Part shown: positions 51,853 to 64,000 of the stretch, one piece after another | Layout of the letters: each line of letters begins with the position of its first letter | Numbering within the stretch: the first letter of the stretch is position 1 | Assembly (NCBI RefSeq): GCF_965638725.1 | Contig: NC_134951.1 | Location: 73,039,068 to 73,103,067 of the forward strand | DNA from: Aptenodytes patagonicus | Lineage: Eukaryota; Chordata; Aves; Sphenisciformes; Spheniscidae | Direction: 5' to 3' | DNA length: 64,000 bases | Notes under the pieces: generated by a model | The model's input: the letters and a program-made list of their open reading frames with translations, nothing else | Databases searched by the model: none | Told to the model about the DNA's origin: nothing | Program-made: the position numbers and the translations under genes

Positions 51853-54800
51853 GCAGGTACTTTGTGTACTGTGAAGGGTGGAAGGAAGATAAACTCTTCA
51901 ATGTTCCTGATCTTTTAATGAAGAATCAAACAGGACTCTCAAGAGTTCTGTTTCTTATGAACTTTGTGAACATGGAGTGCAACTCTTTGATGGAAGAAGC
52001 AGCAAGTCCCCCAGCTACTTCTTCCTTATTTCATCTTCATAATCACTAGCACAACGAGTTTGCTTTACTCTTTAAAAGCTCTTCTCTTGACATTTCTTTG
52101 GAAGTGTGAATGCTAGCCTTTTGTATAGAGCTGTCGATATCATAAACATTGCCTGGGTGGAAGAAAGGAGGAGAGGATTCGCATCTAAGCTTCAGAGAGT
52201 GCAAACAGTAGCAATTATTTTTGGCCTTTTGTTCTCAAATGCGGGAGCCAAAAGTGTGCTCCTGTTATCCTGATGTATTACATTGCAGCTGTGGCAGTTG
52301 TAATGGGACTGAATTTCCTTGTTAATCTCTCGTCATGGTGGCAGCTCGGGAAATATTGCTCAGCTAACTCTGTGTTTTTGGACATAAGAGAAAACTCCAT
52401 CCACAGTGCTCTGGAGAGCAGCTGTTAAACATAGGAAGGACTGGTCAGCTTCTGCTCTAACCTTGGCTTCACTGCCTTAAACCAAATTATCGCTGCCCAC
52501 GAGATGCCTCTGGCAATGTGTAGGTGGGGGCTAAGCCTCTCCGGGCAGCCCGGCAGTGCTGCAGGGAGGCCAGTCCTTGCCCAGGGAACTCATGCATCTA
52601 AGGTGGGTTTTCATCCCAATGGCCAACATAGGGGAAATAGTAAAAATTCTCCAAAAGGAAAATGCCGCTGTGTTGTGCTGGGCAAAGGGCCCCAAAGTCA
52701 GTTTGTTCTTGAAATGGCGTAGGGCAGAGTTAGAAGCTGAGGTGTGCCAGGCAGCCTCCCCATGTCAGCTCTATCTGGCAGAAATATTTTTTATTAGTCT
52801 TATTTTAGGAAATCTGGTTAATTTTTATGACAATACCTTTTCTCTTTCTTTTTTCCTCTGAACCTCGTCCTCTGAATTCACAAAATGTTTTGCAGCAGCT
52901 TATTGCTGTGATTAATTTTTTCAATTTTTACCTTCCATTGGATGCATAAAACCTTCTGCAATGCCTGGAGAGCAGATGTTTGTCAGAACTGCCTTCCAGT
53001 GAGGATGTCTCAGGTTCCTGCAATTGTGATGATCCACGTTTATGATTAGTGCAGCGGTTCTGTACCTTTGTGCTGGGGGGGAAACATCCTCCTCGTTCTC
53101 TCTTTAGGTGCTGGACCTTGCAGTGTTCCCTCAAAACTGTGTTTGCTGAACGGCTGATCTGAAAAAATAGAGGAGGGAACGATGCTCCCTCTCCCCTCAT
53201 CTCTATCTTTTGCAAGGGACTTGCTTCAAGGGAAACCCCTTAGATTGTTGTCTCAGGAGGGGCTATAGGCTTTGGGCTTTTTTTTTTCTGCCTCTGTGTT
53301 TCATCTTCCAGCAAAGAAGCAAAGCATCTTCTGTGCTTCTTTGGAAGAGAACAGAACACCAGGGAAGTGCTTCTTTAGACCTGGAGTGTTTCCTTACCTC
53401 TTAACTGCACTAACTCTTCATCTGTTTCTGCAGCCAGCTTAACTTTGCCTGCTTTTATTGCCTGCCACAGCAAAAAAGCCAGCTAGGAGGCAGTAGTAAT
53501 CGCAGTATTGCACTTAATGTTTCTGCAAACTCTTCCTTGGCCTTCAAACATAACAGCACTAGGAATCAACTCGACACTATAAGGAGTTTGCATGCAAACT
53601 CACGTTTGGGGCAGACACACTTCACTAAGCATGCCATTTTGATTTCTTATTTTTGCCTGTGAGGCCACAGAGGCAGCTGGAGCACCTCTCTTCTGCTGAA
53701 CCTCTTCTTTCTTTGCAGCCCCTCTCCTCCTGAAGGCGGTGAGCGTGGGCTCCTGCAACTGCTTGCTCAGAGCTGTCAACGCCTGCAACCTGTTGCTCTT
53801 GGGCTTCCTCGCTGGACTGACAGGACCTGGCCGTGATCCAAGCAGGGCAATGTCTCCAGACCCTTTCTGTCTCCACAATGGGAACAGTGAACTTGGTTCC
53901 AGTTTTTCTTGGCCCTCTCCCAAACGGAGTCAGAAGTTGTCTTTTTGAATTGCTTGCAGGTGAGGGGCTTGAATAACTTCAAATGCATTTGAAAATAAGG
54001 TTATAAACAATGGTATTATAATGGGACAAACGCAGTTTCTTGCTGCTAGGCCTGTGATAAGAACCCTTTTGGCTTTTCAAAGGGTAATTTTTATTTAACA
54101 AGCTTAAATTTATCCATTGTGGTCAAAGCTGAAGGTATACTCTGAAAATTATGACTTATGATTATGCTTTAATAGACTGGTTGTTTCCAATGCTAATGGT
54201 GAATCTGTAGTTTCATCTGCAATTGGAAACATAAAGGCATGGGGACCAAAGCGGGTGGGACATAACTTAACCGGGGTGGGATGGTCCATGAGCTTTTGTG
54301 AAAAGTGGCTTAATGTCTGCTTGTCATTGCCCTGTGGCACAGCACCAGCTTAATATCTGACTTTTCTGGTGAGCCAGTAAATGAGAGAAAATCTGCAGAT
54401 CAAGAAACTCCTTGTACAAGTAAGATAGTTGATTGAGATAGCTAATTAACCAGTTAAGTAACTGACTAGATCTGATTAATTAGTAGTTAATGGTAAGTTT
54501 CTGCCAGATTAAATTGATCTCTAGTAACCCAAAGGACAATGATGAGCTTACAGTCACTGTGATTATTTTTCACCTGCATTGTTGCAAGAACCCCAGTTAG
54601 AGGTAATGTGATAATTTAGGACTATTATATAAGGCTGTCTCCTTGACACAGGACAGCGCTTCAAGCGCTGCTATGATTTGGGGCAATGCTATTCCTAATG
54701 CCTGGTAAGTGAGATATGTGATTAAGTAATCATTGATTTTTTTTTTTAGGGAGATTTTTGTAGCACTATCCCTAGTTTCATATCGCCTGTCAATTCATTG

Positions 54801-57800
54801 CCCATTGAAGTGCTGATTGTTGCAGGCAGCCAAATAAACAGAAAGCAAGCAGAGAGGTTAAAGCTGCTGACCAGTGTGAGAAACGTAAATAGAAAGAAGG
54901 CAAAAAGCTTATTTTACAGGTTGTCTTATAGCCCTGACTTGGTGCTTGGTAAAGCGGAATTTTTTTTTGAGTAGTCTGTGTCAATGCCATCTGAACAGGA
55001 ACTGAGCTATGCACATTTTGAGTGCTTCTGCAACACAAATAGTTTGAGTCATGTTACATATCTCAAATATTTTGCTCAGAAGCAGGAAGGCATATGCCCA
55101 CTCTGGATGTCATCTGAGGGATGCCTGGAAGGCATGTTTGGCAGGCTTATATCAATATCATTGCAGATCGACATGCTCACTGTAGCTTGTAACTGGTAAG
55201 AGACAGCGTCAGGCCTTGTGGATTTTGACTTCCACAAGAGGAATATTACTAATGAATTAAGATTGCTTTTTGCGATTAGAATCATTGGAACCTCAGTGTT
55301 GTTTTCCCTTTTTTCCACCCTTAACATTGCCTTTGATCTTTAACAGATATTTCTACTTATTTCGGAAGAGGTGATGTAGTCAAATGGAAATAATTGCAAG
55401 ATATTTCTGATAAGTCACTTGCTATGTTTCCACATTTGTTGCATCAGCTATTACTCATGTACCTACTTGTTTATTACTCTTCTTGAAAAAGCGGGAGTGA
55501 AGTGGGACTAATAAAGCTATGCAAAATGATATTGTAGTTCAGTTGTTGAATCAAAATAAAAAACCCTCAAAAACTTGAATTAGGAATCTTTTAGCAGAAA
55601 CCACTTTTGACATATTGTATTCAATCAAACTGAAATTAAATGAGTTGTTTCGGGCACCTCTAAGAAAAGCCAAAGAAACATAGGTATGGTTTACAAACTG
55701 ATAATGTAAATCCATCCCCTTTGCTTTTATCCAGTAGATCCATTACATTTTATCCTCCAGGAAGTGAGAGATTCAAGTTTGTTTTCTCCTTTATAAAGCC
55801 ATCTGAAGTGGGAGAGGTTTCACTGTGCCTTGTTTTATTTTCTCTCTTCAGTTTGTTCCACTTTACAATTTTAGTGAATTGAACATCCATCGCAGCAGAC
55901 TGCAATCCTGGTGCATGTTTTCCGTGTGGGTGCCTTAATCTGTAGGCTGGAGGGCTTCCCTCTCCTTCTACTCCTAGATCTTATCTTGTTGCAAATGGAG
56001 AGGCTTAGGAAAAGGGCTGGAATCCCACATCCTCACCTTGGTGCTTAGGGTACACCTTTGGGGGTGAGACTCCGCTTCAAATTCAGTGTCCACCTAAGTC
56101 AGGACAAGGATTGACACGGGTGTCTCCAGTCTGTAATATAGCACCCTGAGTGCTATGAAATGAGATGGTCTGGGCCACGTCTTCTCCTGCTGCAGCTGTC
56201 CCAGTTAGGAATCGGGACACCCTCCTGGTGGTATGAACTCAGGTGTTGTCTCCTACTGACCTCTCGCTGGCTTGCCAAGCTCCCAAGCTCAGGTGTAGCT
56301 TTCATGGGCTGGGAAGCTCTTCTGCCAGCAAAACCACCAGCCCTGGGCATGCTTCTGGGCTGCCGTGGTGTGACCACCTACCATCCCACAGAGGGCACGC
56401 GAGGGGCACAGCTCAGCAGGGGATGCTAACTGCAGCCTGTGGGAGGGGAATATTGGGGGGTGGGGGGCTATGGTTCCCAGAGACAGCCCCTGCAGATTCA
56501 TGCTGGACCATACAGTAAGGTTCAGCTGGAAGACCAGCTCTACTTGAGTGGCCATATTTATCCAGCTCCTTCTCCAAATTCACCTGTCTGTTTAGAAAGG
56601 ATAGATGGCTTTCCCACAGTGCACCTGCAGAAAATGGAAAGGAAACACTTACTTTACTGTAGTGCAGAGATAAAGAGGTTACACCCTTCTGAAATGTTGG
56701 TTTTGCAACAGTTGAGTACACTTGAGCGGACGTAAAAATCCTAGTGCTATTTCACAGTGCAACTAATCTCACTCAGGTTGGGTTTACTTAGGAGAAATAA
56801 ACTCAGGTTATGTGTATGAGAGTTATTTCTGCAGTGAATGTGTGATTTTTTTTTTTTTATAACTTTCTTTACACAGGGAATAATAAATTATACTCTTAAC
56901 TAGAATGAGACAGAAGTCAGTGCTGCTTTTGAAAATTGGATGCTGGCTCAAAGATTGCTTATCCAGTTTCTGGAAACAACAAAAGTTTGAGTTAAAGTCA
57001 CTGAGAAGGTTCTGCTGAAATCCATTCAACTCCTTTGGCACAAAGCACGCAGGCGGAAATGTTTCCTTGCCAGTTAACTAACACTTGTCCTCTTGCTCCT
57101 GGTACCGTGACTGATTCAAATCTGTGCAGTTTGTATAATTACAACCCACCCTCCCCAAACCCAAAGCACACATGAAATGAAGAAATGATAGGAAAAAGGC
57201 CACATGTCACAATAATTACTATAATTTGGTCTGTTATTCTCTTGCTTTCTGGCTCGGTATTTGAGGCTTGATGTTAATTTGCTTGTACAACTAAAGGTGT
57301 TTCCTCTGCTTGTTTATACTAGCTATGATTTCTAAACATCCTTGAAATTATTTGCCATAACATCTCTCCTCATCGTGATATTACTTCAATTTGAGCCACT
57401 TATAGAAAGTGCTTCTTTCTATTTTTGAATAGAAACAGTTGGGAGCCAGAAAAATATGTATTTGTTTGCCTTTCTATTTTTGGTTTGAAATTGCTGGAAG
57501 CCAGTAGGTGGGTTTTTATTTTCTGTTTTAAGATTTTATTTTCAAACTAAAACAAATATTATGTATGAGGAATGGTGCATATCTTAAATTACTGGTTTTA
57601 GTAACAGGAAAAATTTCTTATTAGAAATTCTTCTGAAGTGTGGCTCTATTTCTGGAAATCCTTTCTTGCTCACTTTAACAGTCTTGTATCCCCTCCCATT
57701 TCACTCAATGATTCTTTCATATGCAGAGGGGTGAGTTTTATAGGAAATTTGCTGGCACTAAAAAGTTGGTACTAAAAAGTTCCTTCATCTTGTACACTGC

Positions 57801-58204
57801 ACTGATTCTTTTGTCATCTGTCCATCTTACCAGCCAAAGGAAAATCACGTAGGGAGTTGACTATTGGTTGTGTATACCAAATGAAATCACCTGAACCATC
57901 ACCTAAATGGATAACTTACTAACTTTGTGTGTCTTTGGAAAATAAACCCTAGTGTCTACTGTTGAACTGCACAGATTTTGCTCTCCAGAATGGAAAATTG
58001 CAATTCATTGTAAAAGGGGTAGTCCAGTATGAGATCTCATCCTGTTCAGGAGAGCCGGCAGATTCCCAGTGTTTTCTGGGAATTCTAATTAGGTAATTAC
58101 TCAGCTGAAGCAGAAATCAAATTCCTATAGATTTCTTTGAAGTAAAACCCAAAATGAACACCACCACCCCCCCATTTTATTTACTTATTCTCGATGCATT
58201 TCCT
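51853..58204. other. Intergenic stretch, no gene recognised
   Basis: Mostly unique sequence. Overlapping open frames at 56153-56735 on both strands come from a GC-richer patch and show no domains. No transposon landmark was recognised. Confidence 0.4.
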
Positions 58205-58288
58205 AAAAAAAACCCCCAAAACCCAAACCAAAAAAACCCAAACAAAAAACCCCACCCAACCCCAAAACCCAACCCAAACAAACAAAAA
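58205..58288. repeat. A/C-only tract with multiple C runs
   Basis: Eighty-four consecutive bases contain only A and C. Eight C runs of three or more occur, five of them closely spaced at 58250-58275 (CCCC A CCC AA CCCC AAAA CCC AA CCC). The minus strand therefore fits the G-quadruplex rule of at least four G3+ runs with loops of 1-7. Confidence 0.9.
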
Positions 58289-58304
58289 GCAACCCTCCAA
58301 CCAC

Positions 58305-59149
58305 ATCCATGAGCTTTATTCTGTTTATTTCATAGAAAAGCTTGGATGGCTTTGAGTTAGTGTTCCTTATCACTGGTTGACTTCTAAATCAGTAAAATTA
58401 GTTCACATAACATAGCATAATCTTTGGAAAATGTCTTTTTTTTTTTGAGGGGGTGGGTGGAGTGTGGAGGGTAATGGCAGGTCAAAGTGTATTAACAGAT
58501 TTTTTTACTCCACTGCCAAGACTTAAGTTATATGAAAATATGATACAGAACTTAAGTAAACAAAACTTTCTCTTTTTACAGCTTTCCCGCTAAGCTTTGA
58601 AACCATTCATGGAAGCTGATGGCAACACTCTCGTAAGTATAATTGAAGTTATGCCAGAGCTACTGATCAGCTGAAGAGGTCATATGTTGGGGTTGTGTGC
58701 TTGTAATCATAGAAGACTGTGGACAACATCAATATCCAAACAAGATCTTGCTTATGGGCCAGACCAAGTGGTGAGACTGCCACAGGCTGTCCCAGTTCTG
58801 CTTTAAGGATGAAATGAAGTCATCTGTATGGGCCTGATGCCAGGGGTGCCCTCACTTCCAAGTCCTACCCCTCAATAGATGAGAAAGCAGTAACTTAGGA
58901 TACATGAACTTAGCAAAGGATTTTCTTAGCCACATGTCTGTCTAACCCTTGAGAAGCTTAGATGAACTGTTGATCATAGCTGCCTTTGGTGCCTTCTCAG
59001 ACTCACGCATTGTGGGTCGAACTTCATGAGATATGAAGTCTGGTCTTCAGTATTAGCCCAATGCCCCTGCTTTTACTTGTAGAACAATTTTTTTTCTTTC
59101 CCTTGAAACAGCCTCATACACCTGTTTCACCCCATTTTTTTCTCTTGGG
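58305..59149. other. Intergenic stretch before CR1
   Basis: Nothing recognised apart from a short T run near 58436-58446. The sequence becomes more GC-rich toward the CR1 5' region. Confidence 0.35.
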
Positions 59150-59699
59150 GAGTTTGCAGGCTGCAAGCCCCTCAGTCTCTAGGCAGAAGCACCCCCTGGG
59201 GTGACGATCCTCGACTGTTCCTGGCAGCTCCCCAGAGGGATGCTGCCCACCCGAGTTTGGTTCCCAGAGACAATTGCTCAAGGCCACCTATTTGGAATGG
59301 AGGCTGGAAACATGTAGCCCCCATGCTATATATTTGCCAATCCTTGCTGTCAGGCAAGGACAAGATAAGGGGAGCCACAGGGGTGTGGGCCCAAGGAAGC
59401 TCTAGCAGCTTCTAATGATTGTGATCAGCTGCCCCCGACCCAGGGTGCCTGGAGCCTTTGATGCAGCTCCCTCTGATTAGGGAGGGTCAAGCATCCTTTA
59501 ACTGGTGCTCAGGAGGGACCTATCTAAGAGCCAGGCCCAGAGCACAGCCAACAGACCCAGCAGTTTGTGCAGTGGGGTGTGAAGAAGGAGTGAAGTAAAG
59601 GGGCCTCAGTTGAAATTGTGCTGCTGTAACAGTCTTAGACATGGTGGTAACAGGGCAGTTTCCCCAATAGACATGGGAGCAGCTGTCTCTGCTAGGGCA

Positions 59700-59930
59700 A
59701 AGACTTCCACACAGACTGAGCTTCAGATGGCAGATGCAGCCTTCCAAGTCTCAGACTGCAGGAAGTGCCTGGGACCTCTCTCTGAGGCCAGGAGAGATGG
59801 CCCTTAGCCCTGCAGGAGGTGCGCTGTCTTGGAGGAGCTGTGCTGGCAAGTGGAGGAGATAGGGGAGGAAGTGAAAAGGCTGTGCAGCATCAGAGAAAAT
59901 GAAAGGGAGATAGACAGGCTCTGAGACACA
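59700..59930 (+). pseudogene. CR1 ORF1 N-terminal remnant
   Basis: In broken frames this shows LQMADAAFQVSDCRKCLG, a Cys-x-x-Cys pair from the zinc-binding (PHD-like) part of CR1 ORF1. After an in-frame stop comes PCRRCAVLEELCWQVEEI, then VKRLCSIRENEREIDRL, the ORF1 coiled coil. This is the same block that survives at 3063-3255 in the other internally deleted copy. A TGA follows the coiled coil at about 59920. Confidence 0.7.
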
Positions 59931-60210
59931 ACAGCTTGAAGAACCTCAGTCCCCACCTGCAATGGAGAAGCAAGCAGTGTCTACCCCCACTATCAAAGTA
60001 AGCAAAACCTCTGGAGAAGGGGAAGGATGGAAGTTGATGACTTCTAGTACCAAGAGGAAGGCTCCTGCCCCACCTAAGAACTTGTAACTGCAAAATAGGT
60101 TGACTGCCCTCAAAACTGAAGAGAAGCCAGATGTGCCTACTCGCAAAGGACCTGGTTCACCTAACTGTAAACCATGCAAGGCTACCAGGAAGAAATGGTG
60201 AGTCATCACA

Positions 60211-60681
60211 ATGGGTGATTCCCTGCTGTGGGTGACAGAGGCACCCATCTGTAGGCCTGACCGACCATCTAGAGAGGTTTTCTGCCTGGCAGGGGCCAGG
60301 ATCCAGGATGTTGTGGAGGGACTGCCAAAGCCTGTCCAGCCTTCTGACTTCCACCCCCTACTGTTATTCCATGTGAGCACAAATGATACTGCTAGAGGAA
60401 ACCAGTATATGCTGGGGGCCACCCAGCTGGAAAGCAGCTTTGCAGAAAAGGACCTGGGAGTCTTGGTGGACATCAAGTTGAACATGAGCCAGCAACGTGC
60501 CCTTGCTGCAACGAAGGCAAATAGTATCCTTGGCTGCATTAGACAAAGTATTGCCAGCAGGTCAAGAGAGGTGATCCTTCCCCTTTACTCAGTGCTGGTG
60601 AGGCCACACCTGGAGCACTGTGTCCAGTTCTGGGCTCCCCAGTACAAGAGAGACAGGCACATACTGGAGAGAGTCCAATGA
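60211..60681 (+). pseudogene. In-frame fusion of CR1 ORF1 esterase start to RT C-terminus
   Basis: One open frame of 156 codons. The first part, MGDSLLWVTEAPICRPD and on to VSTNDTARGN, is the start of the GDSL/SGNH-type esterase domain of CR1 ORF1, with the nucleophile Ser in GDSL. Without a break it then reads [53 protein letters not shown] and [17 protein letters not shown], the RT C-terminal region. The frame ends at a TGA (60679-60681) where related copies have an Arg codon, consistent with CGA to TGA decay. The rest of the RT C-terminus (EERLSGLGLFSLEN) continues after it. The esterase is truncated well before its catalytic Asp/His region. A ribosome could start at the first codon only if the element were transcribed; I see no evidence for that. 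Confidence 0.85.
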
Positions 60682-61121
60682 AGGGCCACAAGGATGATTA
60701 AGGGACTGGAGCATCTAATATATGAGGAAAGACTGAGTGGGCTGGGACTGTTTAGCTTGGAGAACAGGCTCAGGGGGATCTTATTAATGCATGTAAATAC
60801 CTGAAGGCAGGGTGCAAAGATGGTGGAGCCAGGTTTTTTTCAGCGGTGCCCAGTGACAGGACCAGAAGCAATGGGCACAAACTGAAACACAGGAGGTTCC
60901 CTCTGAATGTCAGGAAACACTTTTGTATTGTGAGGGTGACTGAGCACTGTCACAGGTTGTCCAGAGAGGCTGTGGGGTCTCCATCCTTGGAGATACTCAA
61001 AAGCTGTCTGGACATGGTCCTGGACAACTGGCTGTAGGTGGCCTTGCTTGAGTGGGAGGGTTGGACTAAATGACCTCCAGAAGTTCCTCCCAACCTCAAC
61101 CATACTGTGATTCTGTGGAAA

Positions 61122-63784
61122 AATAGGATCTCTAAACTGACAGAAGTCTCTCACCGAAGTTGTCACTTCTCGTATGTTTTTGGTCATCGGTGGAGCCTGC
61201 CTGGCACAGAAGTGGCTGTGAACAACGCTCAGTTGTACAGCTCCCTTTGCAACTGGCTCATGGGTGTATTTGCCAAGTGGAGGAGTAATGGATAGCAAGC
61301 TTGAAGCCTGCATTGTCCTGCAGGATCACTAGCCCATCCTGTTCAGTCCTCAGGTCTCAGTAAACTGATGAGTAAACCAAAACCTACCAAAAAAGATTAA
61401 AAGCTACCCTGTATTGCCAGCCTTGCACAAAAATGATGACCCTCCTAAAGCTGCAAGTTAACTGTAACGTTTTGCATTTATTTCAGAGCTTTCTGAGGAT
61501 TATTGCTCTCAGATTTTCCCTGGTAACAAGAAGAGCTAGAAATAGATCTGATTTCTTTGGCTTGTTTTTCAGTTGAACCTGTGATAATGAAATAAATAAT
61601 TTGCCATCAGGAAATTGAGATTTACAGAGAAACATCCACCATTGCCAGAAGCATAGTAAAATCATGACGTTTGGTTCAGTTTCAGGTTGTTCCAGTGACT
61701 ATGTCTGGTAGTTACAGTACATTCACATCTGAAGCTGCTGTTACGCCCCTGGTCGGTACCATTGGTTTTACTGGCAATAACTCTGCCGTCCACAGTTTTC
61801 TCTTTGTTCTGCACTGGTGTTAATGTCTCCTACTAGGAGTGAAACTTGAAAGTATCATCTCTTAATCAATGTTCACCCAGGTTCACTGAAATGAAAGATT
61901 GTTGACTCTCATAAGCCAGTTTTCAGAGGCGGAAACTTTAATTTACTTCTTGAGGAAAGGTTTGCCACTGGAGACTTGCTAATGTGTTGTATTCTCATGG
62001 AAAACTGAATCCAAATCCTGCTGGTGAGGCATTTTATGAATTTTGTGGTAGATTCATTTAAATATAGGTTTTCTATTGGTTTAAGGTATTTTTTTTCAGT
62101 TTTACTGAAAACTGTTTGTTTATTTCATAAAATATCTGTCTGACTCCAAACACTGGTGCTTTAGAGAAAGAGGTTGCTTTTGTTTGTTCATAAATCAACA
62201 AAATTTGGGAAGGCAATTTTGTGAATAACACTGGATTTCATTGCTGGGATTAGAGGTTTCTCTTGTGCAGAACAGAACAGATGTTTTTTATAAGATGATG
62301 CTGGGCTTCTGAACAGCACTAAAAACATTTAAAAGTTGCTGAATTCCAGATTTAGGATCAATCTGTTGAAAATTTACTTCAGCTTTCAGGAATACTGGGA
62401 AAGAAAACCAGAAATGTATCTTAATTCAGGAAATCTCACTCAGCAATGATTTTATTACAGATTTATCATTGATTTTATCCAGGCAAACTAGACGCAGTGG
62501 TGGCTGGGGAAACTGCCCTTCCTTCCCCCGTTAATTTCCCAACTCCTCCCACAAAATATGAAGAGATGGGGATCCATCACCCCTGTCAACTTGCAGCAGG
62601 ATACCATCATTGCTGCTGAATAATAAATGCACATTTGTAAGTTCTTTTTGCTACCCCGAACTCTTACTAGGTAATCAGTGTTTTCCTTAGTCTGTATATA
62701 AAGTGGACCCTAACAGATGATTTACATAATATGGATATTAACCCTTTCTTGACAGATGAGCCATAGACCATGTTATTTTGTGTTAGGCCATCAGTAAGGT
62801 TAGTGGAAAGATCTACTTCTTCCTCGGTTGTTTACGGAGAGCCACATCCTGTCTCAGTATTGCTGCTCTTGTTGTACAACTTTATGTTGGTTAAAGATGA
62901 AATGACCCCACTGTAGTATCATGGCAAAGATGTGACGTTGCCCCACTACATAGTTTTTGTGCAAGGAGAGCTGATTCCTATTTGTTTTTCTTAATATCAC
63001 TTTGGGTAGCTCTAAAGGAAAGTAATTAGTGTGACTGCATGACCCATTGATTCACTGAGGCCATATATTGTTTCCACGTGTCCTAAATAGGGCGTTGCTT
63101 TCTTTGGAATGAAGACACAAAAGGTGGCCCATATAGGATGGGGAAATAGCGGAGCCTCCAATAGAGCCGCTGTGTTTTCTCATTGCTTTTCTTTGTCTGT
63201 TGTCATGGAGAATATTCTGAGAGAGAGAGAGGCAGTGGTAGAATTTAAAAGAAAAAAAAAGGAAAGAAAAAAAAAGGAAAAAATAATACGTGATGATTAA
63301 GCAGGAGTCTGGGATTATTCATTCCTGGTGAAGCCTCCCACAAATGAGTTGTTCAGGTCATCTCAAATAGGCACCAGATAAGTGCACAACTGCAGTATGC
63401 GGTTCTGCACTCTGTGATACATGCTACAAAGATCACTGGTTAGAGAAAGTTCTAGCACTTGTAAATACTCGTGGCAGTGGTCTCTTCTATTACTGTTTCC
63501 AGATGGTGTAGCTTTACTCCCCTTTAATTCGCCTGTGAGAAAAAGCCATCAAATCCTTCAAGAATGATATGAAATGGGGTTTTGTTTTCCTGAAAAGCCG
63601 GCTGGCTAGGCATAGGGGCTGCATTAGGGATGTTCACAGCGTAGCTCTGCAGCGGATCAGGTAGCTACCGGCTTTGCATAGCAACGTTGTGGCCAAGCAT
63701 ATTAAATCATACGTCACCTTATTCAGCATTTGTCATCTGGAGGCTTCAAAACCTTCCTAAAAATAGAAAAAGGTGAATGCTTTT
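61122..63784. other. Intergenic stretch, no gene recognised
   Basis: AT-rich unique sequence with a purine tract at 63247-63283. No gene or transposon is recognised. Confidence 0.4.
63247..63283. repeat. A-rich purine tract
   Basis: Thirty-seven consecutive purines (A runs separated by G or GG), preceded by a short GA repeat at about 63221-63231. Confidence 0.9.
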
Positions 63785-63900
63785 GTTCCCATGCTCGAGA
63801 TGGAAAGGTTGAGGCAAAGAGAAGTCAAGTGCTTTGTCCACAATCGCACAACCAACCAGCCTGTCTGGGGAGAATTTACTCCAAAAACCAGACTTTACCT
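63785..63900 (-). mobile_element. MIR-like SINE relic
   Basis: The plus strand reads as an inverted MIR core: GAGATGGAAAGGTTGAGGCA, AAGAGAAGTCAAGTGCTTTG, TCCACAATCGCACAACCAAC and GAGAATTTACTCCAAAAACC. This follows the familiar order of a diverged MIR complement (GATGGGGAAACTGAGGC, GAGAGGTTAAG, TTGCCCAAGGTCACACAG, GGGATTCGAACCCAG). The B-box-derived segment is recognisable at about 63871-63890. The copy is old, with no ends defined precisely. Confidence 0.65.
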
Positions 63901-64000
63901 TTCTAATGACCTCTTTCTTGGTCCGTGGTCTTCTGTTTTAGTTTCATTTTCTATGTGTTTGTGTGGGATGAAATATATAGACTGCAAATGAGTAAATATA

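Larger units (their letters stand above)
59150..61121 (+). mobile_element. CR1 LINE with 5' region and internal deletion (ORF1-RT fusion)
   Basis: This plus-strand CR1 keeps a GC-rich 5' region (about 59150-59700, start uncertain), degraded ORF1, and then jumps from the ORF1 esterase segment straight into the C-terminal part of reverse transcriptase near 60400. It ends in a normal CR1 3'UTR (CCTCCAGAAGTTCCTCCCAA) and tail TACTGTGATTCTGTG at about 61105-61119. The remainder of the esterase, the endonuclease and the RT catalytic palm are missing, so it cannot encode a working retrotransposition machine. Most CR1 copies are simple 5' truncations; keeping both ends with a missing middle is unusual. 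The element identity is firm; the exact 5' edge is not. Confidence 0.9.

Noticed and set aside
59946..60539. 197-codon minus-strand open frame over the fused CR1
   Set aside because: It is antisense to the ORF1-RT fusion and has no domain of its own.

Overview
This window looks like a euchromatic stretch of a bird nuclear genome. The evidence is several CR1 LINE copies, some ending in the ATTCTATG-type 3' tail; two solo LTRs of an avian endogenous-retrovirus family; very degraded amniote-age CR1/L3 and MIR relics; and long AT-rich non-coding stretches with a low overall repeat load. There are no bacterial operons, CRISPR arrays or rRNA/tRNA genes. Of the very many open reading frames, only a handful carry recognisable protein sequence.

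Layout. Bases 1-7540 hold the 3' end of one spliced plus-strand gene. Three exons (3917-4125, 4603-4692, 6220-6518) join in consistent phase and encode about 199 C-terminal residues of a Ser/Pro/Arg-rich, probably unstructured tail ending at a TGA at 6516-6518. A putative 3'UTR follows, with AATAAA signals at 7175 and 7513. The last intron appears to be of the GC-AG type. I do not recognise the protein with confidence, so no symbol is given. A degraded CR1 copy (1569-3255) lies antisense in the intron upstream of the first visible exon.

From about 7.5 kb to the end I see no further gene, and the interest is in the repeats. They are: a fairly young 5'-truncated CR1 (8826-9720, +); an old CR1 3' end (20100-20462, +); an ancient CR1/L3-type relic of about 1.9 kb (31230-33105, +); solo LTR A (33267-33826, +, 5-bp target duplication); a CR1 of another subfamily (37121-37765, -); a 1.4-kb pyrimidine-skewed block that probably includes an old repeat (45120-46550); solo LTR B (51261-51847, +, its own 5-bp duplication); an A/C-only tract able to form G-quadruplex on the other strand (58205-58288); a CR1 with its 5' region and ORF1 esterase segment fused in frame to the C-terminal part of reverse transcriptase (about 59150-61121, +); and a MIR-like relic (63785-63900, -).

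The most notable point is that two separate CR1 copies (1.6-3.3 kb and 59.2-61.1 kb) both keep ORF1 sequence from near the 5' end and the 3' end but lack the middle (endonuclease and part of RT), with different junctions. Ordinary CR1 copies are simply 5'-truncated. These two are the best candidates here for non-autonomous, internally deleted CR1 derivatives. I found no evidence for a wholly new cellular system.
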